Below, piece after piece: positions 19,345 through 30,340 of a DNA stretch of 64,000 nt (position 1 is the first letter of the stretch; every line of letters starts with the position of its first letter). The stretch covers positions 580,260 through 644,259 of the forward strand of contig OW569351.1 in NCBI GenBank assembly GCA_937625935.1, read 5' to 3'. The notes under the pieces are model-generated. The model had not been told where the DNA came from. It saw only the letters and a list, made by a program, of their open reading frames with translations, and did not search any database. The stretch comes from Tetramitus jugosus. Its lineage: Eukaryota > Heterolobosea > Eutetramitea > Acrasida > Vahlkampfiidae. Both the position numbers and the translations under genes were made by a program.

Positions 19345-19537
19345 AACCAAACGACGAATGTGTGTGGAGGGTGAAACGAACGTTCGCTGATGTGCTTTGA
19401 GTTTTCGAATTGGGGCGCAATCCAATTTTAATTTACCAAAGGAGAGCAGCCCAAAAATTCCTCCGCTTCACGACGTCAACAACGTTTGCCAATTGTGAAA
19501 AAAATTGCGCGTTTATTCATTTGATTCTTTCGGTGCG

Positions 19538-21007
19538 ATGCTGTTTTGGGTTCAACTTTGTGTGCTTGTCGTCTTCTTCCTAGGAGTGTCGCCAACGAAT
19601 TGGTACTCCTCCACCGTGCATGGATACCGCTCTCGAACGCCAGTCGTTAGAGAAGCATCAACAAACACTTCCAGTTTGTTTTGTGGTGGAATTGTGCGGA
19701 TTAACATGAGAGAGCTCAACTATGTGTTTGATGGTCAATTTTCATCATTGGCAAAAATGATTTCTCCAGCTTCGCTCGACACTGATCAACAATTGCATTC
19801 GCTCATTCGATCAGAAATTGAACGAATTGAATTCCTCACCACCAAGAATGATGATTCCAGTGGTGGAGATGATGGACAGTGCGCAATACATGCAAGAGCT
19901 TTATCTCTTCCGAATTCACTGATCGAACAACAATATGTCCTAATGATGACATCAGATCAGAGTGATCCATTGGTTATGAGCATGTGGGATCATCGTACAA
20001 GATCTTTTTCACAGGAGCCTGTTGTCATGGGAATGAACTATCACATATCTGCACTCAACCATTCTCATGAACTAGTGGTACAACGAACATTGAATAATGA
20101 ACTATTTGTCACGCAGCATATTGTGCATAAGGATCAATTACGCATGGAGGAGTCATGCTTTGGACATGCACGTCGTTCTGTTAAAGTTCGATTTATGAGC
20201 ATGAATATTCAAAATTTTTTCAAGAGTTGGAGGATCAGAAGTAGAATGATTAGAAATATTGTAGAGAGTAACAACTCTCCCCGAGTGGATGTCATTGGAA
20301 TTCAAGAGGTTCGCCTAGATGAGTCTCGCTTGTTTGACAAGCATCAGATGGATCTCCTGAAGAAAGAATTGCGCGATCTTGGCTTTTATCATTATGTATT
20401 TCAACCAGCAATGAGCTATATTAGTAGTAGACCATTCAATGGAGTACATCGGCATGAAGAGGGACTGGCAATCTTTTCTCGATACGAGATTTTATCTACA
20501 GACACGCTTTTACTCGCTCGTAACCTATCAGACCATCTATCACATCAAAGAGTAGCTCTTAGAGCCCGCATACGTATATACAATGGTTTGGATATTGATT
20601 TTATTACGACTCACTCCTCTCTAAGTGAATCGGAGCGTGACATTAATGTCAATGATGTCGAGAATCATTTTAATACTTTTGGGCTTGTTCCTCAGGTGAT
20701 TGTAGGGGATTTTAACGCAGAACCATTTGAACAAAGTGTCAAATCCATGTTATCACACAAAATGAAATGGAAAGATAGTTATATTGAGGCAGTTGATCGT
20801 GGACAAACCGTGTTCAACAAAACATTCAGTATTGACACGAAGTATGATAAGAGAATTGATTACATCATGCACAGAGGCTCAAATAGCGTGGAAACAAAAG
20901 GTACCAACTACAATGTATTGCATGAGAAGCTCGATATGGGCCACAGCATCCTAAATATGAGTGATCACTACTTTATCCTGTCAGACATTGAATTTTCCGA
21001 ATCGTAG
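19538..21007 (+). CDS. Secreted endonuclease/exonuclease/phosphatase (DNase I-fold) protein
   Basis: 489 residues from the ATG at 19538. A hydrophobic N-terminus (MLFWVQLCVLVVFFLGVSP) should be a signal peptide. The C-terminal ~270 residues show the full series of DNase I-fold motifs: VRFMSMNIQNFF (Asn), VIGIQEVRLDES (Glu), a hydrophobic strand ending in FITTHSS (His), VIVGDFNAEPF (GDFN) and the final MSDHYFIL (SDH). The metal and catalytic residues therefore look intact. Candidate activities include DNase, sphingomyelinase or inositol phosphatase, which share this fold. The N-terminal ~190 residues are not recognised. Confidence 0.8.
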   Translation: MLFWVQLCVLVVFFLGVSPTNWYSSTVHGYRSRTPVVREASTNTSSLFCGGIVRINMRELNYVFDGQFSSLAKMISPASLDTDQQLHSLIRSEIERIEFLTTKNDDSSGGDDGQCAIHARALSLPNSLIEQQYVLMMTSDQSDPLVMSMWDHRTRSFSQEPVVMGMNYHISALNHSHELVVQRTLNNELFVTQHIVHKDQLRMEESCFGHARRSVKVRFMSMNIQNFFKSWRIRSRMIRNIVESNNSPRVDVIGIQEVRLDESRLFDKHQMDLLKKELRDLGFYHYVFQPAMSYISSRPFNGVHRHEEGLAIFSRYEILSTDTLLLARNLSDHLSHQRVALRARIRIYNGLDIDFITTHSSLSESERDINVNDVENHFNTFGLVPQVIVGDFNAEPFEQSVKSMLSHKMKWKDSYIEAVDRGQTVFNKTFSIDTKYDKRIDYIMHRGSNSVETKGTNYNVLHEKLDMGHSILNMSDHYFILSDIEFSES

Positions 21008-21083
21008 TGCGGAGTATTCACAATTTATGACGGGTGACGTCGTGTCACTGGAATCCAAAACACAAAAAGCACACTGAACAAAT

Positions 21084-22433
21084 ATGACAACACGCAACGA
21101 CGATGGAGATGACAGCAAAATGTATGGTTCTCTGACTAGAGACCAAAAGAAGGAAGCTGATGCAAAGTTATTGGCCAGATTAAAGGGCATGGGTTTCATC
21201 GGCAAGAAACCAGCAGCACCCGTGACTCGCTCCGATCACTCATGGCTCAAGAAGGATGACACAGCAACGACGACAAGTTCTTTCACCACTACCACCACCA
21301 CCAATAATACCATACCGACAAGTAGTAGTAGCAGTAGTTCTATCAGTCAAGGACGCCGCAACACTGTGATGGGCACGAGTAGCAGTAGCAGTAGTAGTCA
21401 ATTCATGAAACCGAGCAACACAACAACTACGACAACAACAACCGGTAGCAACAGAAACAGTACTCCATATAACAGCACCATTACCGGTGCAGGAGTAGTC
21501 AATAAGGAGAGATCTGCCTCTGTGCGACTGTCAAGTACAAGTGTCGCCTCATTTAATAATACTGTCAATCAAGCAAAACCAACAACGAGTACACTCGGCA
21601 ACTCTTCATCGCTCACTAAAACCATTGAACCGAGTACAAGTCCTGTATCAAGTAACAGACATAGTGTTGGTAGTACTTACAAGACCATGGGCTCAACAAC
21701 AACTACTACTACACCGGCATCATATGTTAGAAATAGCACTACTACCTCTCAGAGTAGTGTAACTCCCTCCTCGATATCGAGTACATCTTCTTCACCTTAC
21801 TCTAGCACCAAATTTGGTGCAAAGCAATCAAGTGTTGAAACTGCACCTAAACCTCAGTTGACTGCAACTGACAATACAACCAGTGTAAAAATCAACACCT
21901 ATACGACACCATCAGACACCAACTCGACAAGCAATGTAATTGTGTTGAACACAGCTCCACCCTCGGACAATCCAAACAGCAAATATACTGCTGAAATTGT
22001 TGCCAAGGTCTATTTGGGCAATGTTTCCGTAGCTAATGATGTTCAATTATTGAAAGGCATGTCCATTTCAGATGTAATAGTCCTGGGCAAAATTCCATCT
22101 CTCGTGCAACATGCTGGACTCAATTACACTCGCTTTGAACAAGCTGAAGATAGCACCGATTTTGAACTATTTGATCTATTTGATGATATTGCGGACGCCA
22201 TTCGTGCTGTTACCAAGAAGAGAAGAAGTAGAGTGATAGTTGTTGACTCGTCCGGTATATCAATGAGTCCTGCAGCCTTGATGGCATATTTGATGAGAGA
22301 ACACGAACAAACCTTAAAGCAAGCAACTGCCACTGTGCAGAGTAAGCTGAACTTTGCACAACCAAACTCTAGTTTTTTGGAACAACTTCTTGATTATGAT
22401 CTGGAGCTACAAGATGAAAGAAATGGAAAGTGA
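21084..22433 (+). CDS. Dual-specificity phosphatase-like pseudoenzyme with Ser/Thr-rich N-terminus
   Basis: 449 residues. After a charged start there is a ~240-residue Ser/Thr-rich tail. The C-terminal ~150 residues align with dual-specificity phosphatases: VYLGNVSVANDVQLLKGMSI, VIVLGKIPSL, then the P-loop region VIVVDSSGISMSPAALMAYL and the PNSSFLEQLLDYD tail. In the HCxxGxxRS loop the His is Val387, the catalytic Cys is Asp388 and the Arg is Met394, while Gly391 and Ser395 remain. It therefore cannot form the phosphocysteine intermediate and resembles the STYX class of pseudophosphatases, which bind phosphoproteins. The binding role is inferred. Confidence 0.8.
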   Translation: MTTRNDDGDDSKMYGSLTRDQKKEADAKLLARLKGMGFIGKKPAAPVTRSDHSWLKKDDTATTTSSFTTTTTTNNTIPTSSSSSSSISQGRRNTVMGTSSSSSSSQFMKPSNTTTTTTTTGSNRNSTPYNSTITGAGVVNKERSASVRLSSTSVASFNNTVNQAKPTTSTLGNSSSLTKTIEPSTSPVSSNRHSVGSTYKTMGSTTTTTTPASYVRNSTTTSQSSVTPSSISSTSSSPYSSTKFGAKQSSVETAPKPQLTATDNTTSVKINTYTTPSDTNSTSNVIVLNTAPPSDNPNSKYTAEIVAKVYLGNVSVANDVQLLKGMSISDVIVLGKIPSLVQHAGLNYTRFEQAEDSTDFELFDLFDDIADAIRAVTKKRRSRVIVVDSSGISMSPAALMAYLMREHEQTLKQATATVQSKLNFAQPNSSFLEQLLDYDLELQDERNGK

Positions 22434-22457
22434 GGATCATCATACATATAAAATGAT

Positions 22458-25006
22458 TTATATATCCAACAGTTCTCCATCCATCAAAAGGTATTCATCA
22501 TCTGCCTCGATCACTGAGAGAGGTGTTTGATTCTTTGTCCTCATCTTCATGTTCTTCCATGTTTTCAAGCGCTCAATGATCAAAGACTTGCCTTCTTCGT
22601 TCTTCACAACGTTGAGAATAGCAAATCGAACAGGCATTCTGTCCAAGTTCTTGTAGTCCTCCATGGTCTTCATCATGATTTGCTTTTGTTCTGCCTCCAA
22701 CATTACTAGGGCCTTATTGTATCGTGATTTGAACACGGGGCTGTTCATTGCTAACACACCATTGTTGAAGAAGGATATTAACTGTGGAATCAAGGGCATG
22801 ATAGCTATGGATAATCAGTTGATTCATTCGCAAGTAAACTGAAGTTTAGTTTCCATTTGGTCCACATGAACAATAATAAAGTACAACTACTTACTTCCAG
22901 TCACAATACCAAACAGGACATTATTGGATTTGCTGCTAAATAAATCAGAATTGAATGTCTGAGCAGCAAGATAGAACAAACAAATGACGAACAGAGTTAT
23001 AAAACCCTGGAGTAAACTGCCGTTAGTAATTTGGTTGATGTGAGACATCTTAGCCAATCGTGTAAACTGAGTCCAAGAAATAGGAGAGTAATAGAAATCG
23101 GCAGGAACCAGTTTAAGTTCCTCCTCTGTCAATTGACTCAATCGATTATTGTTCTTCTCAATATCTGCAGCGTTCATTGTGGGTCGATCAGTAAAGACGA
23201 ATTCTCTCATGGTGGCATAGGGCATCTCAATATCATTACTGAATTTGTATACTGTTGCAGCCAATGAGACAAGGTAGCCATAAGTCTTTTGATTGAAAAT
23301 ACATAAAGTTGAAGTTAGCATTGTATACACTCTTAGATAGTTGAAGTCATCAAGATGCAACATACCTTTACACTATCGCTGTTCAACAAAAAGTTAGACA
23401 CGGTACTCCAGGCAAATCGTCCAACAACCCCTCCAGCATTGAAGGCAACAACCACGCAACTCATAAACCAAAAGATATCCAGTGTATACGAACACATCAA
23501 ATAAAAGTAGTACTGGAACATGTCCAAAGCTTTCTCCTTTCGTTGAGAAGAACGGCAGCACAACTTCTCCAACACTGTCACAACGAATGCGTTTAGCTTA
23601 TAAACAGGAGATCTGTGAAGAGTGATGACCAATGAAATAATGATAACGACAGCTGCTGTCACATGAATCGCAATCTTTTCAATGATCAAATCAGACTCTG
23701 AGAAATAGGCATAAGTCAACCAGCCGATTCCAGCCAACGAACTAATGAACAGAGCAAATAGTACTTTGAAAGCTCTGGCAAAAAGGTTCTGAGCCTTGGT
23801 TTCATAGGTTTGTGTTTGTTTTCTAGCAGCCAATAACAACTTTAAAACTGCACACCAAAAGTTGATTGCAATTACCGGTATTGTCAACGAGAGAAACTTC
23901 AACCTCTCAGTCGTATATATTTTAGCAAATGATTTCTCGGGCCAATCATTTGGCACGATAACTGAAATCACCATCAAAGTATAGAGGAGAGCGAACACAC
24001 ACAGAAGCCATAGGCCCTCCCATATTCTGAAATTAGAAACCGTCTTGGCAGGTACACCACTGAGCAAGTTTTGCCAAAATGGTGGTCTATACAAAGAGTT
24101 GCTCATGTTCTTTGTCTTGGAGGCTCTCTGAATGACTCTCAACTTTCTCGTCAAATACTTGATCATGAAGAAAATGACCAAATATCTCAACACTTCAAAC
24201 GCATACTCAACAATCATACTGTCTCTAGGAGACTCTACAGACTCAATAGACTCCATTAGAGAAGCAGGATCCAATGGATCAGATCTCGATATAGTCAAAC
24301 AGTTGTAAATATTGCTCAATGAGAACTGATATTTGCTATAGGTGTTTCTATTGGTCACAAAACACACATAGTACTGAGACTTTTTCAACAAATCATTCAT
24401 CACTGACTCTCTCATGAAAACATCTCTCAAAAAAGTCATATTCATTCGCTGTTGCAAATCCTGTGACGTTCCATGCTCTGAAAACGTGAGTGAATCATAA
24501 AAAAATGATTCTGATATCGTTCTTTGAGTAAAGAATCGAGAGTATGGTTGCAAGAAGAGCAAACCCTTTGAGTCAACCACATAAATTGACCTTTTTCCAT
24601 TCTTAAATGTTGGTTTCAGAGCATTGTTCCCATCGACTTGAGTTGTTGATTTTTCTTCTTCGGCTGATAGTTTTGGTAAATGAATAACAATCATCTTTGC
24701 TGATGAAATTAAGAGTCTGGAGTTGATCACTTCCATGCTCTTTTTTGTAAAAATGAGCTCACTGTTCGTGTTGTTGTTATTGTCTGCTGCTGCCTCATTG
24801 TTCATATTATTATTGTGCATTGATAATGGAGACCAATCATTATCATCGTCATCATTGTCGTTGAACGAAGCTTCTTGTTGTTGCTCGTTTGTCAACAAGT
24901 GATTTTTGTGGTTGTTGAGAGCGTGCACTCTTGACTCCAAAAAGAGGAAAAGAATGGCTGCACACAACAGGAGCACAGATATGGTTCGCCCCAATCGAGA
25001 AACCAT
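22458..25006 (-). CDS. Polytopic membrane protein of unknown function, three exons
   Basis: Exons 25006-23366, 23285-22895 and 22804-22458 join across introns of 80 and 90 nt (donors AAG|GTATG and GGAA|GTAAG; acceptors AAAAG and CATAG) to give 792 residues in one frame. A signal peptide (ISVLLLCAAILFLFLESRVHA) is followed by a ~240-residue lumenal or extracellular domain. At least seven hydrophobic segments come next, including YLVIFFMIKYL, LWLLCVFALLYTLMVISVIV, LFALFISSLAGIGWLTYAYF, AAVVIIISLVITL and FITLFVICLFYLAAQTF. The C-terminus is hydrophilic and probably cytosolic. The layout resembles a receptor, but no family was recognised. Confidence 0.75.
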
Positions 25007-25575
25007 CAGTAATGTTCGACTCGTCTAAGTGTGTTGTAGTGTCTTGGTAATTTTTTGTTGTGGACAAAAACTACGACAAAAGAATTCGTCCGACAGATGT
25101 CATTTCGGAACTGGGCAACTACAAATTTAAGGTGTGAATCCACAGATCCGCAAACCAACGGCAACTACAATCCTTTGTTTCAGAAGCAACAAAAAATTCA
25201 CACATAAAGATGAAAATGGTGAAAGAACGATTGCCATCTTTTATCCTTGTGTGTGGCGTCTCTGTGTGAATCTTACCAGAGTAGCGCGCACAACGGTCAA
25301 AAAAACCAATATTGTGTTAATCTGGACTTCTGCGAACTTTTCCACCTTATTTTTAGCTGCGCTGTTCGGGACGTCATCCAGATATCAATCGTCATTGGTC
25401 GCAAAAGTAGTTCTGTCGTTTTTTTTCACCCAATTTAGAACTTTGTCATTACCACCTATGGTGGAAAAGCGAAGAAGGCAAATTCCTGCTGGAAAACAAA
25501 GACCTTCAAAATCCACAGAGCACATCACACAACATCACAGAGAAAAACAAAAGAAGATACCCGTAACACACAACG
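25007..25575. other. Divergent intergenic/promoter region
   Basis: 569 bases between the divergent membrane-protein and ankyrin genes. A 162-codon frame across this stretch has no family resemblance and runs into the ankyrin gene in another frame, so it is not called. Nothing else was recognised. Confidence 0.45.
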
Positions 25576-27315
25576 ATGAAGTTTTTTGGTACACTCAAGA
25601 GACAGCTCTCCCCAAGCAATGAAAGCCTCACCAATAATGGCACGACAGCAAACAAGTACGACAGAGGAAGCAATGGCCTTAAGAGAAGCAAGAGTCACTT
25701 TGACAAGCAGTCTATTGTTGATATTGCTGATGATTGGATCAATCATATCTCATTGAACACACCACGGTACTCCCAATACACTCGATCCCAATACAAGAGT
25801 TTGTCAATAAGTCATTTCAAGAACATGAATGATCTGAGAGTCACCGAATTTCCAATGATCAGTTCCTCTCCAGCCTCTTTTGCTTGCTCCCTCTCAGCAA
25901 TCTCTCAACCTCTGGAAGTTTCCATCAACAACAAGTGCACCTCTACTCCAAGCACCACTACACTCGATGGGCATTGCAATGAAATGAATGAAATGGGAGA
26001 AGAGAAATTGTGGGACGAGGTGATAACGGATGAAGATGAACTCTCTACAAGCACTGGTGTATTCATGGAAGACACTGAAAACTATTGTGGAACGAACACT
26101 GATGAGCTCTTTGATTCACGGACAACTAGCATGTACTGTTTCACACCACAGAGTCCTCAATCTGATGCAGAAAGAACCAACAGTCAACAAACGTCTGTCA
26201 TTGAGCAAATGGCAACTTGTTGTATGATGCCTAATGATTCTGGATATGGAATGTTGAGAATGTTGATTGAACAACATGTTGGCGACACAGTGAGCATTAA
26301 TTCTGTGAGAGATAAAACGAGAAACAATTGCACGCTGTTGCACTTGGCTGCAAAGCACGACAATATTGAGTGCATGTCTTTCTTGATCAATAATCAAGAA
26401 GCAGATGTGAATGTTGATGATTGGTGTGGCAGTAGTCCACTGCACTATTCTGTTTCAGGAAACGCAAGAGATGCCACAATTCTTCTCTTGAGCAGCAAAG
26501 CAAATCTTAACAAGAAGGATCACTATGGCAGTTCCCCTCTTCAAATTGCTCTATACAATAATAATCTCGACATTATGAGAGATTTGATTCTTTGGGGAGC
26601 AGATGTTCATCTGAGAGGCAAAAGAGGTGATACTGTGCTCCATCAAGCATGTAAGGGCGGCTTCTTGAAGCGTGTGAAGTTTCTGATTGAAAGCTGCAAT
26701 GCCTCTATTCTCAGAATGAACACCAACAATGAGCATGCTTTGTTCTCTGCTTTGGCTTATCCATCAGTTCTACAATACTTGTGTGATCACATCGAAACAA
26801 GTCAACAGTTTGTTAAACTGATATCATCAACGAACACATATGGAAAAACAGTGTTTCATGTTGCTGCTGAAAGAGGATACTTGGAGGGGTTACTAGTCCT
26901 CATAAGAGAGGTAAAGAAATGGGCAGACGAAGGAGAACAAGATTTGATTGAACAAATACTAGTTCAACGACTAAATGAATATGAGAATGAGAAGGGTTTG
27001 ACTCCATTGCATTTGGCAGTCTCACATGGGAGAGAAGAAGTCACCAAGTTTCTTGCAATGAGTCTTCAAGTTGATGTGAACAAAAAGTGTAGAGCACGCG
27101 GTGAATCTCCAATCCAGCTCGCTATTCGCAAGTGCAATAAATCAATATGCGAGATATTGATTGACCATGGAAAGGTTGAAGTGGCCAAGAATGAACTTGT
27201 CGCTTTCCAACTGTTGGGAGTAGATCCACAGTTGAATGAGATCAAGAAAAGACAATCCGTTGGTAGTGTAGCACTGACATCGATCAAAAAGAAAGCGAGC
27301 TCACTTTTCGTATAA
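25576..27315 (+). CDS. Ankyrin-repeat protein
   Basis: 579 residues. The first ~235 are not recognised and contain acidic and Ser-rich stretches. From about residue 240 to 555 there are seven or more ankyrin repeats: CTLLHLAAKHDNIECMSFLI, SPLHYSVSGNARDATILLL, SPLQIALYNNNLDIMRDLIL, TVLHQACKGGFLKRVKFLI, TVFHVAAERGYLEGLLVLI and TPLHLAVSHGREEVTKFLA, each starting near a TPLH/TVLH turn. There is no extra catalytic domain, so it is likely an adaptor that binds another protein. The partner is unknown. The gene is convergent with the SET-MYND gene, with only 23 bases between the two stops. Confidence 0.9.
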   Translation: MKFFGTLKRQLSPSNESLTNNGTTANKYDRGSNGLKRSKSHFDKQSIVDIADDWINHISLNTPRYSQYTRSQYKSLSISHFKNMNDLRVTEFPMISSSPASFACSLSAISQPLEVSINNKCTSTPSTTTLDGHCNEMNEMGEEKLWDEVITDEDELSTSTGVFMEDTENYCGTNTDELFDSRTTSMYCFTPQSPQSDAERTNSQQTSVIEQMATCCMMPNDSGYGMLRMLIEQHVGDTVSINSVRDKTRNNCTLLHLAAKHDNIECMSFLINNQEADVNVDDWCGSSPLHYSVSGNARDATILLLSSKANLNKKDHYGSSPLQIALYNNNLDIMRDLILWGADVHLRGKRGDTVLHQACKGGFLKRVKFLIESCNASILRMNTNNEHALFSALAYPSVLQYLCDHIETSQQFVKLISSTNTYGKTVFHVAAERGYLEGLLVLIREVKKWADEGEQDLIEQILVQRLNEYENEKGLTPLHLAVSHGREEVTKFLAMSLQVDVNKKCRARGESPIQLAIRKCNKSICEILIDHGKVEVAKNELVAFQLLGVDPQLNEIKKRQSVGSVALTSIKKKASSLFV

Positions 27316-27338
27316 ATATAGTTCATGTTTATATTCAA

Positions 27339-28634
27339 TTATTCTTTGCCACAATGTGATTTGTGGTGAGTCCAATTATTCTTTTGACAATCAGTGCTGC
27401 AATACTCAATCGACTTGCATCGCCCACATCGCTTGAGAGTTTTGTGTCCTTCACCACACTCTGCACAAACACCAGCAGCTTTCCCTAATAAAATTACCTG
27501 CTTATCTGACTTGCCAAAGTATGCTCTCCAATACTTGTAAACTTGTGTTGCTATCTTCATGAGTATGTCGTTTCCTTGAGCGGATAGTTTCATCGTACTC
27601 AGATGCATACACCATGTCACAAGTTGATCCAAGAAAATTGTTGTACCGATTGTGGCTTTGTCCAGGTAGTCCAAGTAGAGTTGTAATTTGTCGAATTGAA
27701 TCATGTCTGGTGATTTCATATACAATGCAAAGTAGAGACTCTTCTCGAATTGCATTTGCCTCGTTAATCCAATAATCCAATGCTGTTCATCAACAATGGC
27801 CAGAGCTGAAGATACAAAACCATCTAGATCTACATCTCTAGTCTCTAGAGCTTCTTGATTTTTCTTTACTAATTCTTCCAATATTTCTTCTCTTGAAAGC
27901 ATCATCTCATTATCCCTAAATTCTCTTGAAGTACAAGTGTTGCATTTCCAAGTTGACGTCGATGGATTTCTTATCGCTCTTCCATTCTTGCATTGAATAC
28001 ATTTCAATACTCGACTTAAGTCTGGAGAATTGCATCTGTCACAGGCACACTTGTACAATCTCCGTGGCATGATGTACTCATCTCGGTTTTTGGCAGATTG
28101 AAACCGAATAGAGTCTGGAATATAGGAAGCACAGATTACTTCTCCTTTTTCAATGTTTCGTTGGGCAACAAAGACCAAATTTTGTTCTTCAGTTATGTGA
28201 TACGCAACATTTGGTGAACAAGAGTGAGACGCTTTGGCTCCAATCCTAAACAAGGCAACATTACAGTCTCGAACTCCATAGCTGTTAATTCTACATATTG
28301 CAATGATTTTAGCAAGTGTAGTCTTATTACTCTTGAATGAAGCTGCTATCTCCTCTATTTCTTCTTCGACGCTACTGACGAGATCACTTGGAGCAAAACA
28401 GCTTTGTGCTTCAGATTGTATCTCTAACGAACAATTGTCAAAAGCGGAGCAGATGTTGGTCATGTATTGTTTCTCATCTTCAGATTCTTTCCAAAGAAAA
28501 AGTGGTCGGTCTGTAGCAACAGTAGTACCAAAAGGTATAAATTTTGCAGCTGCGAGAGTCTCTCCATATCGTTCATTGTAGCTCAGCACAACATGCTCCA
28601 TTTGCTCATCGATCCTTGTAGCTGCCATTTCCAT
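27339..28634 (-). CDS. SET-domain protein with C-terminal MYND zinc finger (SMYD-like)
   Basis: 431 residues. The N-terminal half is a SET domain: GETLAAAKFIPFGTTV at the start, the core GAKASHSCSPNVAYHITE (the NHSCxPN-equivalent, here SHSCSPN), then EKGEVICASYIPD. A post-SET-like Cys cluster follows (CACDRC, and CIQC with CNTC). The C-terminus is a complete MYND finger (CAECGEGHKTLKRCGRCKSI then YCSTDCQKNNWTHHKSHC). In animal SMYDs the MYND sits inside the SET domain, so this order is unusual. It should be a protein-lysine methyltransferase; the target is unknown. The first Asn of the NHS motif is Ser here. Confidence 0.85.
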   Translation of the reverse strand: MEMAATRIDEQMEHVVLSYNERYGETLAAAKFIPFGTTVATDRPLFLWKESEDEKQYMTNICSAFDNCSLEIQSEAQSCFAPSDLVSSVEEEIEEIAASFKSNKTTLAKIIAICRINSYGVRDCNVALFRIGAKASHSCSPNVAYHITEEQNLVFVAQRNIEKGEVICASYIPDSIRFQSAKNRDEYIMPRRLYKCACDRCNSPDLSRVLKCIQCKNGRAIRNPSTSTWKCNTCTSREFRDNEMMLSREEILEELVKKNQEALETRDVDLDGFVSSALAIVDEQHWIIGLTRQMQFEKSLYFALYMKSPDMIQFDKLQLYLDYLDKATIGTTIFLDQLVTWCMHLSTMKLSAQGNDILMKIATQVYKYWRAYFGKSDKQVILLGKAAGVCAECGEGHKTLKRCGRCKSIEYCSTDCQKNNWTHHKSHCGKE

Positions 28635-28916
28635 AAGTTTCTGTGGTCTGTTGTTGAATGAGAGTGTACTTACTCATCGTAGGGAGCGATTCATCTCGAG
28701 ATATCGTGCATTCCACCGTGTATTCGAAACGTGTCTTGATAAAACGTGTGCGAAAGTCCACCCGATTCGTGCGCGAAAAAAATCCGACGAACAAATATGG
28801 TTGTATTGTCCACCAATGAGTGGGCTAGTTCTTGGCCAAAGCGCCAAAGAACAGGCACACCGATGATCGACAGGCAGTAAGAAGCATATGAAGGCGATGT
28901 TTATTCACAATAAGAT

Positions 28917-30218
28917 TTACGCAAATACAAAATCGATATCTGTCCATCGCTTCAATTGTCTTGCCATTGTTAGTTTTTTCAAGAAAAGGATACTATCTGC
29001 TGAAGTATCATTCAAGGTGAAGACAATCGTATGGTGCTCACCACAAGCAATTGCTAAGCGTTGAGATGAGTTTGGAGTAATTGGACATCCGAAAGAAGAT
29101 CGAGCAACAGATCCATCTATCAGATCATCTTCATTCAACCCAGAGGAACTGAGGTTCAGTTCACCATCTTCATTTGTACCAGCTGAAAAGATCTCTTCAC
29201 GTGTCACGACATGGATAGAATCACGTCCCATCACTACATCGATCACTGGCGGTAAAGGCCGATTATTTGGCAATATGAATCGATATACTCCGCTGAAACC
29301 ATCAATATTGACTTCATCACAGTATTTCTTCTTCTTTGTCGATATTATGAACAGGTATACTTCATTGTCACACGTTACAATCACACTCGCATCACATTTA
29401 CATCGAACTAACTTTGCTCGTTTCTCTCCTAAAGCTGTTACAAGCCTAAAGCCATCAAACGTTCCACAATTGGAAGGCTGTGCCAATTTTGAAGAATTTT
29501 CTCCACCACTAAAAACTCGACCCATATTGGTCAATAACATACAATGAAAACTTCCTGCACTCAATCGAACGATATACTCTCCATGCATTAGATCATTGAA
29601 TGGTAGTAGGACTCTGGATGCTGAAAGACGATTGCTATTAAGCCAATTCTGACCCGAGACAAATACATACTTGTTGTTGCACACAAATGTCGTAAATGAA
29701 TAAGAACATGCTATATGAGTCACACTCAAGTCGTCATCAACACTATCAGAGAGACGGAAAGGCGGCAATAATTGTACGTCCCTGTAATCTGTCGGTTCTG
29801 TCAATCCCAATTGATAATACGTGTTAGATCCAACACCATACACACTTTTACCCTGATCTGAAACAAAGAAGGATCTGAGGGCGCCACATGAGATCCATTC
29901 GATCTTCTTGTTTTCGATGAGACTTCTGACACGCTGAAATTTGTGATGATGCCTTTCACTATTATTGTTGGATGCTTGTTGGTCATCAATGGCAATCTGT
30001 TGTGACACGGGTGTGACACCTGTTTGACCCTTGGTTTCAGCTCCTGAAGCAAACACTTGACCATCCTTTGTCAAAATAGTTGTAAAAGTGTAACCACAGT
30101 CAATTTGACGGATGGAAAAAGGGAAAAAGGTTGTAATCATTTGTTTAACACTGTGTGCGCCCGAAGAGACGCCACATTGAAGCTCACCATTTCGTCCAAC
30201 AACTCCGATCAAGCTCAT
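28917..30218 (-). CDS. RCC1-repeat protein
   Basis: 433 residues. At least five RCC1-type propeller blades can be seen: IDCGYTFTTILTKDGQVFASG, WISCGALRSFFVSDQGKSVYG (followed by VGSNTYYQLGL), IACSYSFTTFVCNNKYVFVSG, LSAGSFHCMLLTNMGRVFSGG and IACGEHHTIVF. Such propellers act as Ran exchange factors, as HERC ligase parts or as general scaffolds. There is no HECT or BTB domain, and the tail is short (LTMARQLKRWTDIDFVFA). Function beyond protein binding is not evident. Confidence 0.88.
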   Translation of the reverse strand: MSLIGVVGRNGELQCGVSSGAHSVKQMITTFFPFSIRQIDCGYTFTTILTKDGQVFASGAETKGQTGVTPVSQQIAIDDQQASNNNSERHHHKFQRVRSLIENKKIEWISCGALRSFFVSDQGKSVYGVGSNTYYQLGLTEPTDYRDVQLLPPFRLSDSVDDDLSVTHIACSYSFTTFVCNNKYVFVSGQNWLNSNRLSASRVLLPFNDLMHGEYIVRLSAGSFHCMLLTNMGRVFSGGENSSKLAQPSNCGTFDGFRLVTALGEKRAKLVRCKCDASVIVTCDNEVYLFIISTKKKKYCDEVNIDGFSGVYRFILPNNRPLPPVIDVVMGRDSIHVVTREEIFSAGTNEDGELNLSSSGLNEDDLIDGSVARSSFGCPITPNSSQRLAIACGEHHTIVFTLNDTSADSILFLKKLTMARQLKRWTDIDFVFA

Positions 30219-30243
30219 GGGTGTGATTCAGTTTTGTTTTTTT

Positions 30244-30259
30244 TTAAGGATGTAGTTCG
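30244..30259 (+). repeat. Left arm of 16-bp inverted repeat
   Basis: ttaaggatgtagttcg, a perfect reverse complement of 33908-33923. It lies between the RCC1 start and a TATA-like stretch (tataaatag, near 30273). Confidence 0.7.
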
Positions 30260-30340
30260 TTGGACCTCAACGTATAAATAGAACTCTACCTATAAATTTT
30301 TTTGGGCACGACACCCAATCACAAACACAAACTTACGATC

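Noticed and set aside
25134-25622. 162-codon plus-strand frame before the ankyrin gene
   Set aside because: It has no ATG at the frame start, no family resemblance, and runs into the ankyrin gene in another frame.
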